64,000 bases of DNA from Altererythrobacter rubellus (GTDB lineage Bacteria > Pseudomonadota > Alphaproteobacteria > Sphingomonadales > Sphingomonadaceae), in assembly GCF_030284385.1 (NCBI RefSeq), contig NZ_CP127221.1, forward strand, positions 806,001 through 870,000. The letters are read 5' to 3'. The number at the start of each line of letters is the position of its first letter. The stretch's first letter is position 1. A program made the translations under genes and the position numbers. This document shows, in pieces, positions 18,034 through 26,464 of this stretch. The notes below the pieces were generated by a model, which searched no databases, was not told the DNA's origin, and was given only the letters and a program-made list of their open reading frames with translations.

Positions 18034-19035
18034 ATGGCGCGTTTTCCTTTCTCAGCGATTGTCGGTCAGAGCGAGATGAAGCTCGCGCTGCTGATTGCTT
18101 CGGTCGATCCTACGATCGGCGGCGTAATGGTTTTCGGTGATCGCGGCACGGGCAAATCGACGGCCAGCCGCGCGCTGGCTGCGCTGCTTCCGCCGATGCT
18201 GGTGGTGGAGGGATGCCGGTACGGCTGTACACCTGATCAGGCCGGCACTTGCCCCGATCCCTGCACATCGAAGCGCAAAGTAAAACGACCTTTGCCTTTC
18301 GTTGATCTGCCCTTGGGTGCGACTGAAGACCGGGTTGTGGGCTCGCTCGACTTGGAGAAAGCGCTGCGCAAGGGTGAAAAAGCGTTCGAGCCGGGCCTGC
18401 TGGCCAAGGCGCATCGCGGTTTCCTTTATATTGACGAGATCAATCTGCTTGAGGACCATCTCGTTGATCTGCTGCTCGATGTGGCGGCGTCAGGTGAGAA
18501 TGTGGTCGAGCGCGAAGGGCTGTCCGTGCGCCACCGCGCCAGGTTCGTGTTGATCGGAAGCGGAAACCCGGAAGAAGGCGAATTGCGCCCGCAACTGCTT
18601 GATCGCTTCGGACTTTCCGTTGACGTACGCACGCCCAGCGAAATCGAGGAACGCGTCGAGATCATGCGACGCTGCGGCGCGCAGGAACGCGATCCTGAAG
18701 GCTTTGCCAAAGCATGGCAAGCCGAAGACGACAAGATCATCAAGCAGATCGCGCGCGGGCAAAAGCGTGTGCAGACAATAGATGTGCCGGATGATGTGCT
18801 CGCCGATGCGGCTCATCTTTGCATGATGGTCGGCGTTGACGGCTTGCGCGGAGAACTGACGTTGATGCGGGCCACCCGCGCTTTTGCTGCGCTGAGCGGC
18901 GCGCGCAAGGTCAAACGCGAGCATATGCTTGAAGTTGCCCCATTGGCGCTGCGGCACCGCTTGCGCCGCGATGTGCTCGATGAAACAGGTTCGACAGTTC
19001 GCATCGAACGCGCGGTGGCAGAGCTGTTCGGATGA
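18034..19035 (+). CDS. bchI: Magnesium chelatase ATPase subunit I
   Basis: The AAA+ subunit of Mg-chelatase works with BchD and BchH to insert Mg2+ into protoporphyrin IX. The 333-aa protein starts RFPFSAIVGQSEMKLALL, with Walker A GDRGTGKSTA near residue 36, the family's C-rich loop (CRYGCTPDQAGTCPDPC) and Walker B FLYIDEINLLEDH near 130. The start follows the PpsR box without a good Shine-Dalgarno, so a leaderless message is possible. The stop overlaps bchD by 4 nt. Confidence 0.97.
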   Translation: MARFPFSAIVGQSEMKLALLIASVDPTIGGVMVFGDRGTGKSTASRALAALLPPMLVVEGCRYGCTPDQAGTCPDPCTSKRKVKRPLPFVDLPLGATEDRVVGSLDLEKALRKGEKAFEPGLLAKAHRGFLYIDEINLLEDHLVDLLLDVAASGENVVEREGLSVRHRARFVLIGSGNPEEGELRPQLLDRFGLSVDVRTPSEIEERVEIMRRCGAQERDPEGFAKAWQAEDDKIIKQIARGQKRVQTIDVPDDVLADAAHLCMMVGVDGLRGELTLMRATRAFAALSGARKVKREHMLEVAPLALRHRLRRDVLDETGSTVRIERAVAELFG

Positions 19036-20744
19036 CGCGCGGCGCGCCCGCGCCGGAGTCCGATCTCGACCCCTTGGCCGACGCGCTGCTCGCAGTTCGC
19101 CTGCTGGCAATCGCTCCTCAAAAGCTTGGCGGGATTTGCTTGCGGGGGGGAGGGCCGGCGCGCGACTTGGTGCTTGGCTATCTGAAAGTTGCATTGCCCG
19201 AAACGTCGCCTTCGCGGCGTTTGCCAGCCAATATCGACGATGAAGGCCTGCTCGGCGGTGTGGATATCGCTGCAAGCTTAGCCGAGGGCAGAGCGGTAGA
19301 ACGCGCTGGATTGCTCAGCGAGGTGCGCGGTGGCGTGGTAGTGGTGCCGATGGCTGAGCGGCTTCGAGAGGCGACCGCCGGGCGATTGGCGCAAACGCTT
19401 GATGACAAGGACATCGCGCTGGTGGCGCTTGATGATGGCCGCGAATCCGATGAAGGGCCAGCTGATGCCTTGCTGGATCGGGTGGCGTTCAAGTGCGATT
19501 TGTCGCGCGCAGCCTCGTTGGATCATGACAAGATCGTACCCAAACCGCTTTCGATTAGTCATGTTGCTGAATTGGAAGATGAACAGCTGGCAGCGCTGGC
19601 AGCAGTGTCTGTCGCGCTGGGGATCGGTTCTGTGCGTCCACTGCTGTTTGCGCTGACAGCGGCGCGAGCGCATGCTGCGCTCCATCGCCGCAAGAAAGTG
19701 CGACATGAAGATTTGAGCGCGGCAGTGTCATTGGTACTAGTCCCGCGCGCAACGCAATTGCCGCAGGAGCAGCTTCAGGAAAGTGAGCCTGCCCCGCCGC
19801 CAGATAGAGCCGATGATCCGGGTAACAACGACCGAGAGCAGTCGAGCGAGCTACCGCCTGAAGAAATGCTGATCGAAGCCGCGCTCGCATCGATCCCGCC
19901 GGATGTTTTGGCGAAAATCGCAGCGGGCAAATTACGGCGCAGCGCTGGAGGCGGCACAAGCGGCAAACGCAGTATGTCCAAGCTGCGCGGCAAACCGCTG
20001 GGCGCACGGCCCGGTATCCCGCGTGGCGGGGCACGGTTGGCGCTGATCGACAGCCTGCGTGCAGCAGCACCATGGCAGCCGTTGCGGCGGCATGAACGTG
20101 GGGATGACTCCCCAACGGCGCTGTTTGTCGAGAAGGACGACCTGCGGATCCGGCGATTTGAAGAACGCGCGGGCTCTGTCACAATCTTTTGCGTTGATGC
20201 ATCGGGCTCTGCCGCCGTCGCGCGGCTTGCAGAGGCCAAGGGGGCGGTCGAGCGTATTCTCGCGCAAGCCTATGTCAAACGCAGCGAGGTCGCGCTGATC
20301 GCGTTTCGCGGTGAGGGTGCGGAAATGCTGTTGCCGCCAACGCGCTCGCTTACCAGGGCGCGCAGAGCTTTGTCCGAATTGCCAGGAGGTGGCGGAACAC
20401 CGCTCGCGTCGGGATTACAGCTTGGGCTACAAATGGCTGAAGCAATTTCCTCACGCGGGCGTACGCCGTTCCTTGTGTGCTTGACTGATGGCAGCGCCAA
20501 TATTGCCGCAGATGGCACACCTGGTCGCGCGCAAGCAAAGGAAAACGCGCACGCAGCTGCACGGGCATTGGCCCTACGCGGCATCGACAGCATCGTGATC
20601 GATATTTCACCTCGCCCGCGCGCTGAAGCAGCGGAGCTCGCACAAGCCATGCAGGCGCGTTATCTGCCGCTTCCCATGGCGGATGCGGCCGCGCTTGAGC
20701 GTGCGGTCAATGCCGCGCAGCCTGGCCCGCAGCTCGTACGATGA
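19032..20744 (+). CDS. bchD: Magnesium chelatase subunit D
   Basis: BchD is the AAA+/VWA platform subunit of Mg-chelatase. The 570-aa protein has a degenerate N-terminal AAA-like domain (about 1-230), an acidic/proline linker (about 245-285, EPAPPPDRADD), and a C-terminal integrin-I/VWA domain. The MIDAS motif is DASGS near 388, with TPLASGLQLGLQMA and LTDGSANIAADG. It overlaps bchI and bchO by 4 nt each, so the three form one coupled operon. Confidence 0.96.
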   Translation: MTRGAPAPESDLDPLADALLAVRLLAIAPQKLGGICLRGGGPARDLVLGYLKVALPETSPSRRLPANIDDEGLLGGVDIAASLAEGRAVERAGLLSEVRGGVVVVPMAERLREATAGRLAQTLDDKDIALVALDDGRESDEGPADALLDRVAFKCDLSRAASLDHDKIVPKPLSISHVAELEDEQLAALAAVSVALGIGSVRPLLFALTAARAHAALHRRKKVRHEDLSAAVSLVLVPRATQLPQEQLQESEPAPPPDRADDPGNNDREQSSELPPEEMLIEAALASIPPDVLAKIAAGKLRRSAGGGTSGKRSMSKLRGKPLGARPGIPRGGARLALIDSLRAAAPWQPLRRHERGDDSPTALFVEKDDLRIRRFEERAGSVTIFCVDASGSAAVARLAEAKGAVERILAQAYVKRSEVALIAFRGEGAEMLLPPTRSLTRARRALSELPGGGGTPLASGLQLGLQMAEAISSRGRTPFLVCLTDGSANIAADGTPGRAQAKENAHAAARALALRGIDSIVIDISPRPRAEAAELAQAMQARYLPLPMADAAALERAVNAAQPGPQLVR

Positions 20745-21634
20745 GTGCGCTCAACTGGGAGCGTGAGGGACGAAGCTGGCCAAATCGCGAGCATAGCCGT
20801 TTCATTTTTGCTGACGGTCTGCGTTTCCATGTCCAGCAAATGGGTGAGGGGCCAGTTCTGCTTCTGCTGCATGGGACTGGAGGTTCTACACACAGCTGGC
20901 ATGCTATCATACCGCGGTTGGCCTCCCACTACACCGTAGTTGCCCCCGACTTGCCTCTACATGGCTTCACTGGCGGCGAACCGGTGAGCAGCAGAGCCAG
21001 CCTGGCAGGAATGGTGCGCTCGCTCGCGGCTCTAATCGATACGCTTGATGCAAAGCCGGCTGGACTGGTTGGGCATTCCGCCGGTGCGGCGATCGCGCTC
21101 GAATTGGCGCGAACAGGTGTAGTGAACGAGAGTACACCAGTCATTGGGTTCAGCCCTGCACTTACGCCTTTCCCGGGTGCGGCAGCACAGATATTCCCGG
21201 GCCTTGCAAGATTGCTGCTGCTCAACCCATTTGTGCCAAGGGTGTTCGCGGGCGTTTCCAGATTTGCCGGTGATCCCAAGCGTTTCCTCCAGCGATCAAC
21301 TGGCTCTCAGACCGATCCGACGTCGCTGGCGTGCTATGCGAAGCTGTTCGCCAATTCGCACCACGCGCGGGGCGCGCTTGCGATGATGGCGCACTGGGAT
21401 TTGAACACCTTTTCCAAGGGGTTGTCTGGCATCAGCAACCCAGTGCTTCTGGTGCACGGGCGCAGTGATCAAGCAGTGCCTTTGGGTTCAGTCGAAGGCG
21501 CGGCGGCCAAGCTGCCAAATGCGCGATTGGACGTGTGGGAAAATCTAGGGCACATTGCGCATGAGGAAGCGCCTCAGCGCTCCGCAGCAGTGATCGCGCA
21601 ATTCGCAGAAGCGCATATCCAGGGAGCGAAATAG
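20741..21634 (+). CDS. bchO: Alpha/beta hydrolase BchO (Mg-chelatase associated)
   Basis: The 297-aa alpha/beta hydrolase is always found with bchID; its exact role in Mg insertion is not settled. Visible are the oxyanion region LLLHGTGGSTHSW, the nucleophile elbow GHSAGAAIALE near residue 110, and the late acid and His region (VLLVHGRSDQAVP, ENLGHIAHEE). The start overlaps the bchD stop. A 62-aa ORF follows after 2 nt. Confidence 0.93.
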   Translation: MSALNWEREGRSWPNREHSRFIFADGLRFHVQQMGEGPVLLLLHGTGGSTHSWHAIIPRLASHYTVVAPDLPLHGFTGGEPVSSRASLAGMVRSLAALIDTLDAKPAGLVGHSAGAAIALELARTGVVNESTPVIGFSPALTPFPGAAAQIFPGLARLLLLNPFVPRVFAGVSRFAGDPKRFLQRSTGSQTDPTSLACYAKLFANSHHARGALAMMAHWDLNTFSKGLSGISNPVLLVHGRSDQAVPLGSVEGAAAKLPNARLDVWENLGHIAHEEAPQRSAAVIAQFAEAHIQGAK

Positions 21635-21636
21635 GT

Positions 21637-21825
21637 ATGGCCGATAGCTTGTGGGAGCAGTGGCGCGCCTTGGTGGTCCCCAACATGGGGCTGATCGAGA
21701 TCGGGATGACTTTCTTCCTTGTGATCGGATTTTGTGTCTACCAGATCTGGTCGACCGATCGCGAACTCAAGAAAGATCGCGCTGAACGCGAAGCGGCGGA
21801 GAAGGACTCATCCTCGGAAAATTAA
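21637..21825 (+). CDS. Small single-pass membrane protein after bchO
   Basis: I do not recognise this 62-aa protein. It has a short N-terminal segment, one clear transmembrane helix (about 17-40, GLIEIGMTFFLVIGFCVYQIW) and a highly charged C-tail (ELKKDRAEREAAEKDSSSEN). GGGAG lies 10 nt before the ATG, which starts 2 nt after the bchO stop, so it is probably the fourth gene of the bchIDO operon. Its last 4 nt overlap the convergent crtC end. A role in anchoring a photosynthetic or chelatase component is only a guess. Confidence 0.7.
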   Translation: MADSLWEQWRALVVPNMGLIEIGMTFFLVIGFCVYQIWSTDRELKKDRAEREAAEKDSSSEN

Positions 21826-22833
21826 CGGTCCGACCGGGGCATGCGATAGGGCAGCATGAATTGGACAATTCCGGAAGCAAACCGGTCCATATCCAGGCTT
21901 TCCTGAACAGCGACAACTTTCTCGCCGTCCAACCGAGAAGCCAGCGTGGAACGTGCGTAAAACGGAGTATCTTCCCACGTAGCAAGAATCTTGGCGTCGC
22001 CACGATCAGACCGCGTTTTGCGAGTAATCTGCCACACAGAATTTGGAAGCGGGGCAACCATTGGCAGCTCAGTCTCCTGCGGCGTACCGTCCGCGCGAAA
22101 ACGCAGCGCACTGGCAAACCCGCTGCCGTTGCGGCGTATGCCTTCATAGCAAACAATCGCTTCTTTACCGATGTGCGCCCGCGACCAATGCCAAATGCGA
22201 AACCCTTCTTCCAGCGACTCGCTGCCAAAATTGGAATCCAGATAGCCCGCACCGCGCCAATTTATCCCTGGTTCGCGCATGTCGACTTCCACGCGCGCGC
22301 GCGGCGAGATGCAATGCCAGATATGCTTGGCTTGCGGGTCAAGTGCGAAAGCGGTTGAGTTCAGCATTTGCGGATAGACCCGCACTGTGCCGCGTATCTG
22401 CCTGCGGTACGGATTGAATAAGCGCTTGTCGCGCTCAGCGATTTCTATCTCCATGTGATCGTCCATCCAACGCACATTGCTGGGGCCAAGGATAAGCGTG
22501 TCACGATCGCGGGACAACGCGTCGTTTTGCCGCTCTGTCATGGCCCAGCGCGCCCGCGGCCCATAAAGCGCAACATTGAGCGCACAGTGGTTCTCCGGCT
22601 CACGCCGCCCTGAACTTTTATAATAAGGAGAGAAAACGCTGCCGATGAAGGCAATGATGGTCAGCCCGTGCTTCCCGTCTGCGCTGATGGCGTCGACATA
22701 CCACCACCCATAACCACCGGGTGCGATTTCCGCATCGAAGCAAGGTCTTGCAACACTCTCGCTGCTGCCAGTTGCCCGGACAAGGCCGCCATTGGCACTC
22801 CCGCCCCCGGATGGGTGCTGCCGCCCGCGCAAT
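21822..22833 (-). CDS. crtC: Carotenoid 1,2-hydratase (hydroxyneurosporene synthase)
   Basis: CrtC adds water to the psi end group of acyclic carotenoids (neurosporene or lycopene). The conserved core begins GGYGWWYVDAISADGKHGL and continues through FIGSVFSPYY, HCALNVALYGPRARWAMTER and PQAKHIWHCISPRARVEVDM. The core overlaps the 3' end of crtD, and no ATG or GTG lies in frame near it. The first usable codon upstream is a TTG at 22833, giving about 337 aa and a 170-nt overlap. A rarer start inside the overlap is also possible. Coordinates of the 3' end are firm; the 5' end is not. Confidence 0.85.
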
Positions 22834-24220
22834 AAAGCCCAGGGATCTTCGTAAGCGTTCCCTGCCGGCGGAAGGATGCCGCCCATCCGTGCGAGGCTCG
22901 TCCATAAAGCGCTCCTCCGGTTGAGGGCCAAAGCTTCTCGAACGTGTTCGGCGTCGCCACTTCGTGGGTGAACGGATCGTCCAGCTTCAGCCCGCAACGT
23001 GTCAGGCTGCGCATCATCGCTTTGGTGCATTGGTCGATCTCCTCGGGAGTATAACAGTGGTTGTCGCCATTGGCGGGTGCGTTGACGATTATCTGGAAAC
23101 GCTCTGTGCGGCCGGGCGCTTCGCCCCGCCCTGGGTCGCGGTCCAGCGCGCATACATAAGCGGTTGGATCGCTCGGCGGTGTACCTGCCGCGATATCGAG
23201 GAATTCGCGCGGGTAATCCGGCGAAAAGAACACATTATGGCGCACTAACGGGAAGCTTTGAGCCCGCGCCTTGGCGTACCAGACAAAGGCGGAGAGCGAG
23301 CGCTTGCTCGTTCCAAATTGTGAAACTGCGCGTGAAGCATTCTGGCCGAAAAGTCCGCTCGCGATGGCTGCAGGATCAGCGTTGGCGATAACCGCGTCTG
23401 CGGCGATGCGTTCGCCATTTGCCAGGATAACTCCAGAAGCGCGACCACCAGTGACATCTATCCGCTCGACTGCCGTTCCGAGCCGGTACGTGGCACCCTG
23501 GCTTTTGCTCAAATCCTGCAGCGCCTTCGCCAGCGCCGCCATCCCGCCGTCGATCAACCACACGCCCATAGCCTCGACATGCGCGATCAGCATAAGTGTC
23601 GCAGGCGCATTGAAAGGCGATGAGCCGCAATATGTCGAATAGCGCGCGAACAGCTGACGCAGGCGTTGGTCACCAAAATGCTTGCCGAGCGCGTTCCATA
23701 GGCTGACGTAAGGATGCGTACCCATGAAGCCGGCAACATTGCTCAGACCCATACGCCAGACCAGCGACAGCGGCGTAGCCGGCTTGGGCGCGCGCATCAT
23801 TGTGTCATTAAGCGAGGCATATATGGAGCGGGCTTCTTGACGGAAGGCTCTAAATCCTGCTGCGGCCTCGGCGCCTGCGAAATCGCCGATCGCTTCTTCG
23901 CTGCGCTGCGGATCGGCATGAAGATCAAGATAGGCGCTGTCATCCCAAGCGTGGCGCGCGAGGACTCCTGCGCGGCGAGTGGTGACGTAGTCATCAAGCT
24001 CCGCACCTGCGGCACGAAAAATTCCATCGAACACGTCACGCAGAGTGAAGACCGTCGGGCCGCCATCGATTTCCGCGCCATCGAGTGAGACTCGGCGTGC
24101 TTTTCCGCCGACCCAGCTGTCTTTTTCGATGACGGTTACGCGTTCGCCGCGAGCAGCCAATAGCGTTGCACAGGCCAAACCGCCCATGCCTGCACCGATA
24201 ACGACTACCCCAGCGTTCAA
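22661..24220 (-). CDS. crtD: Hydroxyneurosporene (methoxyneurosporene) dehydrogenase
   Basis: CrtD is a FAD-dependent carotenoid 3,4-desaturase of the phytoene desaturase family. The 519-aa protein begins with the dinucleotide motif VVVIGAGMGGLACATLLAARG, then ETDGGPT-like IDGGPTVFTLRDVFDGIF, and ends with the family's GLYCAGGSTHPGAGVPMAAL. I chose the TTG at 24220, preceded by GGGGAG, because it starts just before the FAD motif; the frame otherwise runs to 24289. It is divergent from crtF across a PpsR-type box and overlaps crtC. Confidence 0.95.
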   Translation of the reverse strand: MNAGVVVIGAGMGGLACATLLAARGERVTVIEKDSWVGGKARRVSLDGAEIDGGPTVFTLRDVFDGIFRAAGAELDDYVTTRRAGVLARHAWDDSAYLDLHADPQRSEEAIGDFAGAEAAAGFRAFRQEARSIYASLNDTMMRAPKPATPLSLVWRMGLSNVAGFMGTHPYVSLWNALGKHFGDQRLRQLFARYSTYCGSSPFNAPATLMLIAHVEAMGVWLIDGGMAALAKALQDLSKSQGATYRLGTAVERIDVTGGRASGVILANGERIAADAVIANADPAAIASGLFGQNASRAVSQFGTSKRSLSAFVWYAKARAQSFPLVRHNVFFSPDYPREFLDIAAGTPPSDPTAYVCALDRDPGRGEAPGRTERFQIIVNAPANGDNHCYTPEEIDQCTKAMMRSLTRCGLKLDDPFTHEVATPNTFEKLWPSTGGALYGRASHGWAASFRRQGTLTKIPGLYCAGGSTHPGAGVPMAALSGQLAAARVLQDLASMRKSHPVVMGGGMSTPSAQTGSTG

Positions 24221-24260
24221 GCCTCGCTCCCCGAAAGGTGTTTGACCTTTACATAACAGA

Positions 24261-24278
24261 TGTCCAATCAAATGGACA
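24261..24278. promoter_or_regulatory. PpsR/CrtJ-type box between crtD and crtF
   Basis: TGTCCA-ATCAAA-TGGACA fits TGT-N12-ACA and has the same outer hexamers as the bchI box. It lies in the 71-nt divergent spacer, 13 nt before the crtF start, and could control both directions. The crtF ribosome site AGGAG follows at 24281. Confidence 0.8.
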
Positions 24279-24291
24279 TAAGGAGTCACCT

Positions 24292-25416
24292 ATGTCTCGC
24301 TCCGAAGGCAAGCAAGCATCATTGTGGAAGCAGCGTTGGGTCGCTTGGCGCAACAGCGTGCTGAGCAACCCGCGCTTCCAGCAATGGGCCGCAAGGAATT
24401 GGTTCTTGCGTCCGTTCGCGCGGCGAAAGGCGGCTGAACTGTTCGATCTCGTGGCAGGTTTCACATACACGCAGACGCTTCTCGCCATGGTCGAGAGCGG
24501 ATTGCTGAAGCGGCTCGCCGAAGCTCCAACCGATGTGAGTGAAGCGGCACAAGTAGCGGATCTGAGCAAGGGGGCTGCTGAACGTTTGCTGCGCGCAGCA
24601 GCTGCGCTGAAGCTCGCTCAAGAGGTATCACCGGGTTTGTGGATGCTGGGCGAGAGAGGCGCGTCGCTTATTCCGCAGGAAGGCGCGCAGGCGATGATCC
24701 TGCATCACACGCTCCTTTATCGTGATCTGGCGGATCCGATGGCTTTGCTACGCCAGAATCGCGAACAGCCGACAGAACTATCCGAATTCTGGCGCTATGC
24801 GGCACGCGCCGATGCAGATGCAGAGCCATCTGAGATGGTTGCCCCCTATTCCGAACTGATGGCAGTTTCGCAGGGCATGGTCGCTGATGAAGTGCTGCGG
24901 TCCTATCGCTTTAATGGCGTAAGCTCGGTACTCGACGTCGGTGGGGGACATGGCGCGTTCGCAAGTGCCTTAGCGGCAAAGCATCAGCAAATGCTGATTG
25001 GCATTTTCGATTTGCCGGGCGTTGTTGAAGGCGCACGCGCCCGCCTCGACTCCGGGTTCGAGTTTCATGAAGGTGACTTCTTCTGCGATCCGCTACCGCA
25101 AGGCTATGATTGCATCTCGCTGGTCCGGATCCTGCATGATCATGACGATGCGCAGGCACATCGCCTTCTCGCTGCGGCTCGTGCTGCGCTTAAGCCTGGC
25201 GGGCGACTCGTCATCGCGGAGCCAATGGCGGATACCCGCGGTGCAAAAAATATGGGCGATGCTTATTTCGGACTCTATCTGTGGGCAATGCGATCAGGGC
25301 GCCCACGCACGCGGATGGAGCTATACAAGATGCTGAGAGCCGCAGGATTCCGGGATTTTCGAGCTATCAAGACGGGGCAGCCGCTCATCACCAGCCTGAC
25401 TGTCGCATTTGCCTGA
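24292..25416 (+). CDS. crtF: Demethylspheroidene O-methyltransferase
   Basis: CrtF methylates the tertiary hydroxyl made by CrtC, using S-adenosylmethionine. The 374-aa protein has an N-terminal dimerisation domain (GFTYTQTLLAMVESGLLKRL) and a C-terminal methyltransferase fold with SSVLDVGGGHGAFASALA (about 217-234), DCISLVRILHDHDD and PGGRLVIAEPMAD. The ATG at 24292 follows AGGAG; the longer frame from 24238 would run across the operator and is unlikely. Its 3' end carries the first of three boxes controlling bchC. Confidence 0.96.
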   Translation: MSRSEGKQASLWKQRWVAWRNSVLSNPRFQQWAARNWFLRPFARRKAAELFDLVAGFTYTQTLLAMVESGLLKRLAEAPTDVSEAAQVADLSKGAAERLLRAAAALKLAQEVSPGLWMLGERGASLIPQEGAQAMILHHTLLYRDLADPMALLRQNREQPTELSEFWRYAARADADAEPSEMVAPYSELMAVSQGMVADEVLRSYRFNGVSSVLDVGGGHGAFASALAAKHQQMLIGIFDLPGVVEGARARLDSGFEFHEGDFFCDPLPQGYDCISLVRILHDHDDAQAHRLLAAARAALKPGGRLVIAEPMADTRGAKNMGDAYFGLYLWAMRSGRPRTRMELYKMLRAAGFRDFRAIKTGQPLITSLTVAFA

Positions 25417-25469
25417 CAGTAAACTTGTCTTACATTATTGACACTTTCAACTGTCAGGCTATGATGACA
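25401..25469. promoter_or_regulatory. Three tandem PpsR-type boxes and sigma-70 promoter of bchC
   Basis: Three exact TGT-N12-ACA boxes lie at 25401-25418 (overlapping the crtF stop), 25426-25443 and 25452-25469, with centres 25-26 bp apart. A strong promoter is built into them: TTGACA at 25438-25443 (right arm of box 2) and TATGAT at 25460-25465 (inside box 3), with a 16-bp spacer. Occupancy would cover both promoter elements. This should be the main oxygen- and light-regulated promoter of the bchCXYZ-puf operon. Confidence 0.88.
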
Positions 25470-25528
25470 GTGGGTGAAAAAATCTATCGCGAAAGGGTTG
25501 ATCGCGACCATTAGGGGAAGTCCACAAG

Positions 25529-26464
25529 ATGGACGCGATCGCGGTGATTCTTGATGCGCCAAAACGGCTGTCTGTAAGGCAGTTGTCGCTGAATCCCGCG
25601 ACCTCATCAGACGTTATCGTTGAAACCGTGTGGAGCGGGATCAGCAGTGGCACGGAGAAGCTCTTGTGGACCGGCGAAATGCCGCGTTTCCCCGGCATGG
25701 GGTATCCGCTTGTGCCGGGTTACGAGTCTGTCGGCCGCATTGTCGATGCCGCGCCTGAATTCCAAGGACGCATTGGTGAATGGGTGTTTGTACCGGGTGC
25801 GAACTGCTTTGCTGACGCGCGCGGATTGTTTGGTGGAACCGCAAACCGCTTAATCGTCCCATCCGAGCGCGCGCTCACCATTTCTGAAGATCTGGCCGAA
25901 AAAGGCGTGCTGATGGCACTGGCCGCTACAGCGCTGCACGCGCTGGCCGCTGGCGATCCACCTGAACTTATTATTGGCCATGGCGTTCTGGGGCGTTTGC
26001 TTGCCCGACTTACCATCGCGTCAGGCGCACCTGCTCCCACAGTTTGGGATAACAAGGCCGAGCGCCGCGAAGGCGCAATTGGCTACGAATGTATCGCGCC
26101 CAAGGACGACGATCGACACGACTACAGCTCGATATATGACGTTAGCGGCTATGCTCACGGGCTTGACAATCTGATCGGGCGGCTGGGCAAACGCGGCGAG
26201 ATCGTTCTTGCTGGATTCTATTCGGACCGGCTTAGCTTCGGCTTCGCCCCCGCATTCCAGGCAGAGGCGCGCTTGCGCGTGGCAGCTGAATGGACCCCTG
26301 AGGACTTGGCTTCGACTCGAGCGCTAATCGAAACCGGGGCTCTCAACCTTGATGGCCTGATCACTGACGTTCGTCCCGCGAGTGAAGCTGAAACGGCTTA
26401 TCCCACAGCATTCACTGAAATCGACTGTCTCAAGATGGTGTTGGACTGGAGCAGCTACGAATGA
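25529..26464 (+). CDS. bchC: Bacteriochlorophyllide a dehydrogenase
   Basis: BchC oxidises the C3 hydroxyethyl group to acetyl, the last macrocycle step before esterification. The 311-aa medium-chain dehydrogenase-like protein has the N-terminal TVWSGISSGTEKLLWTGEMP, FPGMGYPLVPGYESVGRI and a Rossmann region LIIGHGVLGRLLARL near residue 150. The 112-nt leader contains the bchC promoter with its PpsR boxes. The stop overlaps bchX by 4 nt. Confidence 0.96.
   Translation: MDAIAVILDAPKRLSVRQLSLNPATSSDVIVETVWSGISSGTEKLLWTGEMPRFPGMGYPLVPGYESVGRIVDAAPEFQGRIGEWVFVPGANCFADARGLFGGTANRLIVPSERALTISEDLAEKGVLMALAATALHALAAGDPPELIIGHGVLGRLLARLTIASGAPAPTVWDNKAERREGAIGYECIAPKDDDRHDYSSIYDVSGYAHGLDNLIGRLGKRGEIVLAGFYSDRLSFGFAPAFQAEARLRVAAEWTPEDLASTRALIETGALNLDGLITDVRPASEAETAYPTAFTEIDCLKMVLDWSSYE

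Noticed and set aside
22834..23153. Upstream part of the long open frame containing crtC
   Set aside because: It lies antisense-free but fully inside crtD in another frame, is Arg/Ser-rich and matches nothing in CrtC; only the part from about 22740 down is CrtC-like.
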